From assembly GCA_002420005.1 (NCBI GenBank), contig DIHE01000080.1:1284-31613 (forward strand): a stretch of DNA of 30,330 bases, given 5' to 3'. Numbering within the stretch: position 1 is the stretch's first letter; each line of letters opens with the position of its first letter. The notes under the pieces were generated by a model that did no database searches, was not told the DNA's origin, and saw nothing but the letters and a program-made list of their open reading frames with translations. Shown one piece after another: positions 21,080-29,043 of this stretch. The translations under genes and the position numbers were made by a program. Origin of the DNA: Holophagales bacterium UBA5704. Its GTDB lineage: Bacteria > Acidobacteriota > Thermoanaerobaculia > Multivoradales > UBA5704.

Positions 21080-24000
21080 TCAAGGAGAGGCGCACGCCTC
21101 TGCTTGCTGCGCGGACAGCGAGTAGAGATCCTTTTCAAGTGGAGAAAGCGTTCTGCGCACCATGTCGCAGGCCCGCCGCGACCAGGTCTCTGGCCGCAGA
21201 TCCCACCAGGCCGAGACGGCTTTTCCAGCCAGGTACAGGGATTCGCCGGTGGGGTCGAAGGCGACCCGGCGGAGCGCACCGGGAACCTGGAAGCCCTGAC
21301 CGATCGGAATGCGGGTTTTCAGATCCCAGAGCACGACGCCGCTGCTCGTCCCGTCATCACCTGCCGCTGCGAGCCGATCGCCATGTGGGCTGAGATCGAG
21401 GTCCGTGACCCTCCAGCCGAGGAACAGAGTGTCCTCGGCTTTCAGGCTCTGTCTGAGTCGCCAGAGCCGCACGTTGCGATCCAGGCTTCCTGAGGCCAGG
21501 AGTCCGTCCGGTCGGGCGGCCAGGCTGGTGATCGCTTGCGAATGGGCGTCTTCGACGGTCCCGAGGATTCTCTTCTTCTCCAGATCCCACAGGGTCAAGT
21601 TGCCGCCAGATGCCGCTACGAGAGCTTCCTCCCTTTTCCCGGGAAGCGCGTTCATCCACGGGAATGTCCTGGTCTCCGTGAGAAACGTGAGGGCGAGGAC
21701 CGGGCCGTCCGGGAGTTTCTGCGGGGAAAGGACCGGTGTGTTGCTGACAGCTGGCTGCCAGGCGAGCAGTCGGCCGGACTTGGTGCCGGCGGCAACCCAG
21801 GCGTCGTCCCGACTGAAGGCCAGGCTGCGGATGGGGTCCGCTCCACCCTCGGTTCTCAGGAGGCTGCTGACTCGCAGCTTGTGCGAACCGACGTCCCAGA
21901 GGAGGACGTGCCCTTCCGGTCCACCGGTTGCCAGTGTGCGGCCATCTGCGCTGAAAGCCATGCAATAGATGGATTTCTGATTTCTCGACGTTTGACTGTC
22001 GAGCCTTTTTTTCCCGTTCTGTCCGTCGTATAGAGTGACCTGCCCCAAGGAGTCCCCTACGGCGACGAGGGCTCCATCCGGGCTGACCGCGAGCGTGGTG
22101 ACGCCTCTCGGTGAGCGCTTCCCCAAAGGGATCGAAAACGTCGGAGTCAGAGGGGTGAGCTCCCAGAGAATGAGATCTCCCTCTTCACCGCCGGAGACCA
22201 GAGACAGCCGCTTTCCTGGCGTGTCCGGGCCGAACGCGATGGTCCAGATGAGTCCGGAGTGGCCTGACAATGTGGCGGTGAGGGGGCATCCTTCTTTCGA
22301 GACGTCCCAGACCCGGATCTTGCGGTCGAGATGGCCCGATGCGAGGAAGCTCCGATCCGGGCTGAAGGCCACGGAGATGACCTCGTCTTTGGGGGCGGCC
22401 AACAGGCTGCATGGCTCCCGGAGCGCAGCGCCACTTCCGGGATCCCACCGATGGAAGGAGCTTCCCGCCGACAGGAGCGCTCCGTCGGGAGCAAAGGCCA
22501 CGCCCAGGACGGAGCCTCCCGCCTCCGCCAGGGGCTGTGGCGCCCTTCCCGGTTCCCACAGATTGACGTGGCCGGTTGCCGTCGTCCACGCCATCTCGCC
22601 GGAGGGACTGAACGACAAATCGGAAAACCAGTTTGAGCTTTCCTTTGCAGAGGTCTCCCGCGGGATGTGCCCGATTTCGGCTCCGCGCCGCAGGTCCCAG
22701 AGGTGTATCCTCGAAGGCGTTCTCCAGGCCAGACGCTCTCCTCGGGAGTCGAAGGTCAGGTTTTGAGTGGAACCGTCCGTAGGAATTGGATCAAGCTCGG
22801 TCTTTTTGTGGAGGTTCCACAAGCGGATCAACCCCCCGGTCTCGCTGCCCGACGCCAGGAGCGAACCGTCCGGGCTGAAGGCCAGGCTCACCACCTGCGA
22901 GGGCTCACCCGTGTCGAGCGGAGCACCCTGGAGAGTGCCGTTCTGCGCGTCCCAGAGATAGACCTTGCCGATTCCTCCGGCGGCGATCAGGCCGCCGCCG
23001 AAGGCTGTGGCAAGAATCTCTTCCGCCCTTGGCCCATGTGCCGAACCCTTCTGAGCCGGAGGCTCGGGGCGACGAAGGAAATGCCGCAGTGCGGGATTTC
23101 CCGCGGTCAGGGAGAGCGTCGCTCCCAGAGCCTGGGTGGTGAGCTTGGTTTTGCCTGCCTGGACAGCCAGGAGGAGTGCGAGATCGAGCTTGCGGTCCCC
23201 CAGGCGTTCGGCCTCCGCCGCGAGGGCTGCGGAACGCGCGGAATCCTTGCCTGCTTTGAAGTAGAGGACCAAGCCCCCGAGGCCGAGAGAAGCGAGCACC
23301 AGAGCGGCCACGGCAGAACGGCGCAACCGCCTGCGCCGCTCATCGCGCCGTTTCTTTTCCACTCCCAGACGGATGTACCCCTGTGCTTCCGGCGACAGAT
23401 CCTCGGCGTGCTTGGCCAGCCAGATCTCTGCCATTTGTAAGGGGCCGGCCGTGAGAAGGAAGGTTTTCTGCTGGCCGTTGTCGATCCACTCCGTCGCGTC
23501 GTGCTCAAGCTGCTCACGCCAGAGCAGAAACGCCCGGTGTTCCTTCAACCAGGCGCCGAGACGGCGCCAGTGATGAAGGAGCGCCTCATGAGCAACCTCG
23601 ACGATCTCCTCGCCGGTCTTGGCATCCCACCCGGAGACGAGGAGCCTGTCGTCAATGAATCTGGACGCAATCTTGAGAGTCGGCTGATCGAGATCCTCGC
23701 AGCGCGCACGCCGGCGTGTCACCGGCGCATCCTCCTCGACCCGGACGAGGCGAAGAAACAGGCGCCGGACTTCCGCTTCCGGGAGCGCACGTGTGATCTC
23801 GTCTGCCTTCCGCGCCAGTGCCCCCCTCAGCCGACCCATGGCGGCATAAGAAGAGTGAAGAAATTTCTGGTTACCTGAATCCCTTTCGCTCCAGAGCTGG
23901 GCCAGCACAAACTCCAGGAGTGGGAGCTGCCCAGGCTGTCGTTCGAGATCCTGCAGAATGTCATCGACGAGCCCGTCTTCGAACGACAGGCCCACCTTAC

Positions 24001-25195
24001 GGGCAGGCTCCTCCACCGCCCTGCGCAGATCAGCCAGGCTCATGTCGGGGAGGGAGATCAGGCAATCTCCCTTCAGGCGGCGGCGGAGCTCCGGATGCTC
24101 CATGACCCGGCCGTAGAAGTCACCCCGAAACAGAAGTAGGACGGAGATCGAGCTGCTCTTGGTCGCGGCGAGGATCTCGGCGAGGAACCTGTCTCTCTCG
24201 TCTTCATCCTCGTGGTCCAGCGTATAGAGCTCCTCCCACTGATCGACGACGAGCAAGAGCTTGCCTGCCGGCTGGCCAGCATCGCGAAGCGCCTTCACCG
24301 AGAGCGATTCGAGAGTTTCTTCCCCGTGCAGGAGGGCCTCTGCCAGGTGAGCGGCCGTGCCCTCTTGAGATAGCGGGGGGGTGTCCGGCCTCAAAAGACG
24401 CGTGAGGCCCAAGGAAAGTGAGGAGATTGGGTGAGGGCCCGGCCGGATCGAGACGGCCTGCCAGGTGCCTGGTGCTCCGGATCTTCGAAGATCCGGAAAC
24501 AGGCCGGCATGGACGAGAGAGGACTTCCCGCTTCCTGACGGGCCGACCAGGGCCGTCAAACTGTTTGCTTCTACGGTTTCACGGAGTGATCGGACGAACG
24601 ACTCGCGGCCGAAGTAGAAAGAGGAGTCTTCCTCGCGGAAGGGGAGCAGGCCCCGGTAGGGCGAAATGGCTGGGGCACTCTCCTGGGGAGGGAGATCTGC
24701 CAGGACACCAGCGCTGCCGAGAGCCGCAGCAAGGCGCTCGAGAGATGTCAAGCTCACATCGAAGCCTGGCTCGAGCTCGATCCGATGATTGATCAACACA
24801 AAATCCAGAGCGGGATCGGCCCCAGGCAGAAGAACCGGGATGATCTTGAGACCTGGCTTCTTCTCGGTCTGGTGGACCAGGGCGAGATCGACTTCCTTTT
24901 GCTGCCACTTGCTTAGCCTCTCCCGACCCTGGACGACTACGACCGCCTGACACGATGTGATCGCCTGTGCAACCGCTCTCAACCATGAGTCGCCTCCGGC
25001 GAGCGACTCGATGGCGAAGAAGACCCTCAGACCTCTCTTCCGCAGAAAGGCCGCGATCTTCGCCACCTCTTCCCGGTCGCGGGAGTTGTAGCTCAGGAAG
25101 ACGTCGTAGCTTTGTCCTTCGTGGCTCACGGGCCTCCCCCGGGTCCTGGAGACTCCAGACGCAGCTCGTTGCAGATGCCCGCCTTCATCATCCAT
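21080..25195 (-). CDS. TIR - nSTAND NTPase - transmembrane - WD40 protein
   Basis: The 1371-aa protein has a TIR domain (~29-165: YDVFLSYNSRDREEVAKIA; putative NADase Glu101 in KWQQKEVDLAL). A STAND-type NTPase follows (~178-600): SPYRGLLPFREEDSSFYFGRE, Walker A GPSGSGKSS (Lys224), Walker B KLLLVVDQWEEL. After a basic stretch (KKRRDERRRRLRR) comes one transmembrane helix (~627-648). The C-terminal ~650 residues hold about 14 WD40 repeats ('LAFSPDGSLLASGS...IRLWNL'), enough for two seven-bladed propellers. It looks like a membrane-anchored, NLR-like sensor in which the propellers detect a trigger and TIR is the effector. The start is uncertain: ATG 25195 has GGGAG immediately upstream, while GTG 25129 would begin right before the TIR domain. 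It lies 182 bases upstream of the RiPP locus, same strand. Confidence 0.88.
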   Translation of the reverse strand: MDDEGGHLQRAASGVSRTRGRPVSHEGQSYDVFLSYNSRDREEVAKIAAFLRKRGLRVFFAIESLAGGDSWLRAVAQAITSCQAVVVVQGRERLSKWQQKEVDLALVHQTEKKPGLKIIPVLLPGADPALDFVLINHRIELEPGFDVSLTSLERLAAALGSAGVLADLPPQESAPAISPYRGLLPFREEDSSFYFGRESFVRSLRETVEANSLTALVGPSGSGKSSLVHAGLFPDLRRSGAPGTWQAVSIRPGPHPISSLSLGLTRLLRPDTPPLSQEGTAAHLAEALLHGEETLESLSVKALRDAGQPAGKLLLVVDQWEELYTLDHEDEDERDRFLAEILAATKSSSISVLLLFRGDFYGRVMEHPELRRRLKGDCLISLPDMSLADLRRAVEEPARKVGLSFEDGLVDDILQDLERQPGQLPLLEFVLAQLWSERDSGNQKFLHSSYAAMGRLRGALARKADEITRALPEAEVRRLFLRLVRVEEDAPVTRRRARCEDLDQPTLKIASRFIDDRLLVSGWDAKTGEEIVEVAHEALLHHWRRLGAWLKEHRAFLLWREQLEHDATEWIDNGQQKTFLLTAGPLQMAEIWLAKHAEDLSPEAQGYIRLGVEKKRRDERRRRLRRSAVAALVLASLGLGGLVLYFKAGKDSARSAALAAEAERLGDRKLDLALLLAVQAGKTKLTTQALGATLSLTAGNPALRHFLRRPEPPAQKGSAHGPRAEEILATAFGGGLIAAGGIGKVYLWDAQNGTLQGAPLDTGEPSQVVSLAFSPDGSLLASGSETGGLIRLWNLHKKTELDPIPTDGSTQNLTFDSRGERLAWRTPSRIHLWDLRRGAEIGHIPRETSAKESSNWFSDLSFSPSGEMAWTTATGHVNLWEPGRAPQPLAEAGGSVLGVAFAPDGALLSAGSSFHRWDPGSGAALREPCSLLAAPKDEVISVAFSPDRSFLASGHLDRKIRVWDVSKEGCPLTATLSGHSGLIWTIAFGPDTPGKRLSLVSGGEEGDLILWELTPLTPTFSIPLGKRSPRGVTTLAVSPDGALVAVGDSLGQVTLYDGQNGKKRLDSQTSRNQKSIYCMAFSADGRTLATGGPEGHVLLWDVGSHKLRVSSLLRTEGGADPIRSLAFSRDDAWVAAGTKSGRLLAWQPAVSNTPVLSPQKLPDGPVLALTFLTETRTFPWMNALPGKREEALVAASGGNLTLWDLEKKRILGTVEDAHSQAITSLAARPDGLLASGSLDRNVRLWRLRQSLKAEDTLFLGWRVTDLDLSPHGDRLAAAGDDGTSSGVVLWDLKTRIPIGQGFQVPGALRRVAFDPTGESLYLAGKAVSAWWDLRPETWSRRACDMVRRTLSPLEKDLYSLSAQQAEACASP

Positions 25196-25419
25196 CTCCC
25201 TGGCTCTTTGGACCCCGTCTTCTCGGGAATGGTTGAGGAGCGATGGACACCTCCTGGCCCTTCGGGCACACTCCTGGGGACCGGCCGATCCAATGTCTAT
25301 ACGCGAGCTTTCCTGACCAAAGGGTCCATCGGCGCGGCGTAGACGCAGTAGACTACGCCCGGCCCCCGAGCTGGAGAGGTGCAGGATGGCCCGCCGAGGA
25401 AGGGAGAAGGAACCGCAAG
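25196..25419. other. Divergent intergenic region
   Basis: It separates the TIR-WD40 gene (minus) from the DUF420-like gene (plus). Visible signals are a minus-strand TATAGA box (25296-25301) and a plus-strand TAGACT box (25349-25354). The latter lies inside an inverted repeat GCGTAG-N10-CTACGC (25337-25358). Neither box has a convincing -35. The frame upstream of 25420 is open on the plus strand but has no protein-like composition. Confidence 0.35.
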
Positions 25420-25875
25420 ATGGTTACAGCTGCATCCCTGGTCTACTGGAGCTTCACCTGGCTCGTCGTCTTCGGCGCCGTCGCTTTCGGCCTGCGCGGC
25501 GGGTGGCTCGCCCGCCGCGGGGACCTCGTGGAGCACGCGCGGGCGATCCGCATCTCGCTGCGGCTGATCGGCTTCTTTCTGGTCACCTACGTCCTCAAGG
25601 CGCTGGTGCTGGGACGGGAGAGCCTCGACACCTGGCCGCGGTCGGCGGTGGTGACGCTGCGCGTCCATGAGTCGATCGTCCTGGTGATGCTGCTGGCCGG
25701 GATCGCGGCTTGGGGATTGGCGCGGCGGCTCGATCCGGGCAAGGGCCGCTGGCAGCCGGGGCGCCGGGCGGCGCTCCACCGCCTCTGCGGCCGTACGGCG
25801 CTCGCCGCCGCCGTGGGCACGTTGCTCAGCGCGTCGCTGGTGCTGCTGGCGATGTTCCGGCTGGCGCGGAGCTGA
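25420..25875 (+). CDS. Four-helix membrane protein, DUF420/YozB-like
   Basis: The 151-aa protein has four hydrophobic helices: SLVYWSFTWLVVFGAVAFGL (about 6-25), LRLIGFFLVTYVLKAL (~47-63), ESIVLVMLLAGIAAWGLA (~84-101) and AALAAAVGTLLSASLVLLAMF (~125-147). The pattern fits DUF420 (YozB/CtaM-like): a basic loop after helix 1 (ARRGDLVEHARAIRISLRL), conserved His in RVHES, and 'GRWQPGRRAALHRLCGRTA' before the last helix. Some DUF420 proteins assist cytochrome oxidase assembly; none of its genes are nearby. ATG 25420 is chosen because GGGAGAAGGA lies upstream and helix 1 begins at once; the frame is open to 25243. The DUF assignment is tentative, the membrane topology firm. Confidence 0.7.
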   Translation: MVTAASLVYWSFTWLVVFGAVAFGLRGGWLARRGDLVEHARAIRISLRLIGFFLVTYVLKALVLGRESLDTWPRSAVVTLRVHESIVLVMLLAGIAAWGLARRLDPGKGRWQPGRRAALHRLCGRTALAAAVGTLLSASLVLLAMFRLARS

Positions 25876-25879
25876 GGCC

Positions 25880-25958
25880 AAGGACCATCAGGACGACAAG
25901 GTCGGCAAGGACGCAGGGGACTTTGTCCTTGGTGCCCTTGCCGTCCTTGGTGTCCCTT
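25880..25958. terminator. Long imperfect inverted repeat built from 9-bp units
   Basis: Left arm (25880-25915) reads as four 9-mers AAGGACCAT, CAGGACGAC, AAGGTCGGC, AAGGACGCA. The right arm (25922-25958) read on the minus strand gives AAGG(G)ACACC, AAGGACGGC, AAGGGCACC, AAGGACAAA. The arms pair imperfectly over ~33 bases around a short loop. They sit exactly between the stops of the convergent DUF420-like and Omp85 genes. Its position fits a bidirectional terminator; the 9-bp periodicity is unusual. Confidence 0.65.
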
Positions 25959-25959
25959 C

Positions 25960-27642
25960 TCAGAACGTCTCGCTCGACGACACCAGCCACTGCACGCTCT
26001 TGATGGTGTCGGGGCCGTCCAGCGGGAAGGCCACGTCGACGTGCACCATGGCGGCCTTGGAGGAGCGGCTGGAGCCGATGCGCAGGCCGAGGCCGACGTC
26101 GCGCAGGGTGTCTTTCTCGACCGTCAGGCCGCGCGGCGGATCGTTGTACCAAGCGCGGCCGATGTCGGCGAAGACGGCGGCGCCGAAGTGGAGGAGGTGG
26201 AAGAATTCCCGGCTGCTGAAGAACCTCTGCTCCATGGTGGCGAGCCAGCGGCGGTCTCCGGCCTGGAAGCGGATGGGGTAGCCGCGCAGCCCGGTGTCGC
26301 CGCCGAGGAGGAGCTGGTTCTCGATGTCTGCGTTGTCCACCAGGTCGGCGTTCAGGCCGACGAAGAAGACGTTCTCGCGGAAGTTCCGGGCGTAATAGCG
26401 CAGCGTCCCTCCCACCTGAAGGTTTTCGGCCTCTTCGTTCCAGCGTGTCGCGCCGCGCGCGGTCACGAGCAGAAGCTGCCGCGGCGTGGGGCGCCAGCCG
26501 GTGGTCCACGCGGAGTCGAAGAGCAGGCGCGAGACGTCCGCATACAGAGTGGTCGAGGAATAGCCCAGCCGCCAGTGGAACTGGGTGCCGAGATTCAGGT
26601 CCTCGGTCGTCTGCAGGCGGTCGAGGCCTCTCTCGGTGACGAAGCCGTTCTCGACATACTCGTAGCCGAGCCAGAGATAGGACAGCCGCCGGTCCTTGGG
26701 GATGATCGAATCGGAGTCGAGCCCTCCGAAGGGGCCGAACTCCTGGTTGTCCCAGGTGTAACCGACCTTCCAGCGGTGGGTGCCGTCCCCGGTGGCTCCG
26801 CGTGAAAAGCCGAGATAGGCCTCGGCGAATTCCTGGGCACGGGTGTACTCCTGGAACTTGAAGCCCTCGTCGTAGAACGGCTCCACCCGGCGGTCGAACA
26901 TGAACCGCAGCCCGGCGGCCCGGCGCGTGTCGAGAGAGTAGAAGGGGCTCTCGAGCTCCACCCGCTTGCGCCACCCGTCGGTGTTGTCGGCATAGGAGAG
27001 CTCGAGCCGTGTCCGGCTGCCGCCGAGATTGGGATCGCGGAAACGCACGACGTTGGAGGTCCGGTCGAGGCCGGCGACCCGCAGCAGGGTGACCTCCTTG
27101 CCCGTGCCGAGGAAGTTCGTGTCTTCCAGGTTGAAGCCGTACATGTTCTCGCTGCCGGCCCGGCTGAAGGTGGCGCCGGCGCGCAAGGTCCAGACGTCGC
27201 GGGTCTCGATCTCGACGTCGACCCGGCCGTCTCCCACCGGCACGGGCCGGATCTCTGCTTCATAGAGGTAGGAGTTGCGGCGCAGGATGCGTTCGGACTC
27301 CTCCAGGGCCTGCACCGTGAAGGGCTGGCCCGGCTGGAGCAGGATCTGCTGCCGGATCACCCCCGGCCGGGTGGTGCGGTGCAGCCGGTTCGCCAGGCGG
27401 AACAGGGCTTTGTCCTCGCCCGGCTTCGTGGGATCGAACAGGCTCTTGTTGAGGACGTGGATCTCGCGGATCTCCGCGCCTTCGTAGATCGCCGGGTCGG
27501 GCTCCGGAGATGCCACGGCCGGCGGCGGTTCCTGGGCGAAGAGGGGACGGGAGCAGAGGCCGACGAGCAGGACCGCCAGGAAGAGGCGGAGGCCGCGGTC
27601 GGAAGGGAGGAAGCGGCGGAGGCCGGAGTCGTGCATCATCAT
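25960..27642 (-). CDS. Omp85/BamA-family outer-membrane protein
   Basis: The 560-aa protein has a signal peptide (GLRLFLAVLLVGLCSRPLFAQ after a basic start). One to two POTRA-like modules follow (~50-150: EIREIHVLNKSLFD, GQPFTVQALEESERILRRNSYLYEAEI, DVEIETRDVWTLRAG). A 16-strand barrel makes up ~150-560 with alternating strands such as TRLELSYADNTDGW and LNLGTQFHWRLGYSSTTLY. The Omp85 signature GLRGYP (in GGDTGLRGYPIRF) lies near residue 445. The protein ends in Phe as outer-membrane strands do. Too few POTRA domains for BamA itself, so it is more like a TamA/TpsB/D15-related barrel. Its cargo is unknown. MMMHDSG gives three possible starts. A TATATC box lies ~25 bases upstream. Confidence 0.88.
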   Translation of the reverse strand: MMMHDSGLRRFLPSDRGLRLFLAVLLVGLCSRPLFAQEPPPAVASPEPDPAIYEGAEIREIHVLNKSLFDPTKPGEDKALFRLANRLHRTTRPGVIRQQILLQPGQPFTVQALEESERILRRNSYLYEAEIRPVPVGDGRVDVEIETRDVWTLRAGATFSRAGSENMYGFNLEDTNFLGTGKEVTLLRVAGLDRTSNVVRFRDPNLGGSRTRLELSYADNTDGWRKRVELESPFYSLDTRRAAGLRFMFDRRVEPFYDEGFKFQEYTRAQEFAEAYLGFSRGATGDGTHRWKVGYTWDNQEFGPFGGLDSDSIIPKDRRLSYLWLGYEYVENGFVTERGLDRLQTTEDLNLGTQFHWRLGYSSTTLYADVSRLLFDSAWTTGWRPTPRQLLLVTARGATRWNEEAENLQVGGTLRYYARNFRENVFFVGLNADLVDNADIENQLLLGGDTGLRGYPIRFQAGDRRWLATMEQRFFSSREFFHLLHFGAAVFADIGRAWYNDPPRGLTVEKDTLRDVGLGLRIGSSRSSKAAMVHVDVAFPLDGPDTIKSVQWLVSSSETF

Positions 27643-27704
27643 GGGGCGCTCGTTGATCAGGGGGATGATATACGCAGGACGGCCCGGCCCGGGAGAGCCG
27701 GGGT

Positions 27705-28607
27705 ATGATGCCCCTGCCGATGACCGCCTCCCTCGGATCTCTCGTCCTCGTTCTCGCCTGCAGCCTCGCCTGGGGCTTCTGTGATCTCACGCGCAAGCTC
27801 CTGGCCGGCAGGATTCGTCCGATGCCGCTGCTGGTCCTGCTGACCGCGGCCACGGCGCCGCTGTTCGCGCTCTGGACGGCCATCGACGGCATGCCGCGGA
27901 TCCAGCCGGCCTACTGGGCTCCGGCGCTCGCGTCGGTGGCGCTCAACGTGGCGGCGAACCTCGCCTTCTTCCGTGCCCTGCGCGGCGCGGCGCTCAGCCT
28001 GGCGATCCCGCTCTTGTCGCTGACCCCGGTGTTCACCGCCCTCCTCGCCATCCCGATGCTCGGCCAGCAGCCTTCGCTGCTCCAGGGACTCGGCATCGTG
28101 CTGGTCGTCGCCGGAGCCTTCGCTCTCGGCCTGCCGGCGGACGGGCCGCTCACCGTCACCGCGGCGTGGCGGGCATGGAAGGGCGACCGCGAGCGTAGCG
28201 CCCTCTGGATGCTCGCGGTGGCGTTCTTCTGGTCCCTCACCGTGCCGCTGGATCGTTGGGCGCTGGATGGCGCCAGCGGTCCCTTTCATGGCCTGGTGCT
28301 CAACCTGGGCGTCGGTGGCGCGGTGGCCCTGGCCTTGCTGGTCCAGCGCCGCCTCGGCGAGCTGGCCGACGTGCGCAAGGCGCCCCTCCTCCTCCTGATG
28401 GGCGTGGCGATGAGCGCCATCGCTTTGGCCCTCCAGCTTCTCGCCATTCAGAAGGTCTGGGTGAGCCTCGTCGAGACCCTGAAGCGGGGGATCGGCAACG
28501 GGATGGCGGTGGCCCTCGGCTACCTGGTGTTTCGAGAAGGCATCACCGCCCGCAAGCTGGCCGCCGTGGCGCTGATGGTGGCCGGTGTCGCGTTGATCTT
28601 GCTCTAA
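27705..28607 (+). CDS. EamA/DMT-family inner-membrane transporter
   Basis: The 300-aa protein has ten predicted membrane helices in two EamA repeats. Repeat 1 spans ~5-140 (LVLACSLAWGFCDLTRKLLAG, ALNVAANLAFFRALRGAALSLAIPLLSLTPVFTALLAIPMLGQ). Repeat 2 spans ~165-298 (MLAVAFFWSLTVPLDRWALDGA, LLAIQKVWVSLVETLKRGIGNGMAVALGYLVFREGITARKLAAVALMVAGVALILL). DMT transporters move metabolites; the substrate cannot be predicted. ATGs at 27705, 27708 and 27720 are all usable. GGGAGAG supports the first, whereas TATGAT (27704-27709) could be a -10 driving a nearly leaderless 27720 start. Confidence 0.92.
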   Translation: MMPLPMTASLGSLVLVLACSLAWGFCDLTRKLLAGRIRPMPLLVLLTAATAPLFALWTAIDGMPRIQPAYWAPALASVALNVAANLAFFRALRGAALSLAIPLLSLTPVFTALLAIPMLGQQPSLLQGLGIVLVVAGAFALGLPADGPLTVTAAWRAWKGDRERSALWMLAVAFFWSLTVPLDRWALDGASGPFHGLVLNLGVGGAVALALLVQRRLGELADVRKAPLLLLMGVAMSAIALALQLLAIQKVWVSLVETLKRGIGNGMAVALGYLVFREGITARKLAAVALMVAGVALILL

Positions 28608-28630
28608 GCCGAAGAAATGGAGCGCCGCAG

Positions 28631-28653
28631 GGGGCAGGTCCAAGACCTGCCCC
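28631..28653. terminator. Perfect 10-bp stem between EamA and rpsT
   Basis: GGGGCAGGTC, loop CAA, GACCTGCCCC lies between the convergent stops of the EamA transporter and rpsT. Both sides read the same stem, so it can serve as a bidirectional terminator. No strong U-run follows on either strand. Confidence 0.65.
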
Positions 28654-28688
28654 TCCAGAGTGCGGCAAGACGGCGGGAGGGGGCGTGC

Positions 28689-28949
28689 TTACAGAGCCGC
28701 GACCTGGCTGGCCAGGCGGGACTTGGTGCGCGCGGCGGCGTTGTCGTGGATGACGCCCTTCTGCGCGATCTTGTCGATGACCGAGAGGGTCCCTGGCAGG
28801 AGCTCCTTGGCGAGAGCGGCATCACCGCTCGCCACGGCCGTGCGCAGCTTCTTGACGGCGGTCTTCAGGCGCGAGCGGTTCGCCCGGTTGCGCGTATTGC
28901 GCTCCACGCTCTGCCGGTTTCTCTTCTCAGCGGACTTGGTATTGGCCAT
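28689..28949 (-). CDS. rpsT: 30S ribosomal protein S20
   Basis: The 86-aa basic protein has the typical S20 start MANTKSAEKRNRQSVERNTRNRANRSRLKT, then KKLRTAVASGD, and the C-terminal KGVIHDNAAARTKSRLA. It binds 16S rRNA early in small-subunit assembly. Length is normal. A short AGG sits 3 bases before the ATG. It is monocistronic, with a strong promoter inside the 3' end of the upstream cpoB gene, and ends at a hairpin shared with the EamA gene. Confidence 0.97.
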   Translation of the reverse strand: MANTKSAEKRNRQSVERNTRNRANRSRLKTAVKKLRTAVASGDAALAKELLPGTLSVIDKIAQKGVIHDNAAARTKSRLASQVAAL

Positions 28950-28988
28950 AACCTGTCGATCTCACTCTCGAAGTCGTCAATGATGAAC

Positions 28989-29010
28989 GCGCCGCACACT
29001 TGTGCGGCGC
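28989..29010 (-). terminator. Perfect 10-bp stem between cpoB and rpsT
   Basis: GCGCCGCACA-CT-TGTGCGGCGC lies 20 bases after the cpoB stop and reads almost identically on both strands. On the minus strand it is followed by GTTCATCATT, a weakly U-rich tail, so it probably ends the tol-pal transcript. It also overlaps the expected start point of the rpsT transcript (near 29007), so it could shape the rpsT 5' end. Confidence 0.6.
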
Positions 29011-29013
29011 AAC

Positions 29014-29043
29014 TTTATAGCATTCCCGCCTAACCGGCGTCAA
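29014..29043 (-). promoter_or_regulatory. Strong sigma-70-type promoter for rpsT
   Basis: On the minus strand TTGACG (29038-29043), an 18-bp spacer and TATAAA (29014-29019) preceded by TGC (extended -10) give near-consensus elements. The -35 lies within the last codons of cpoB. It leaves a leader of ~58 bases before the rpsT ATG. Confidence 0.75.

Noticed and set aside
25960..27642. BamA itself
   Set aside because: The region before the barrel fits only one or two POTRA modules rather than five, so a more general Omp85-family label is used.
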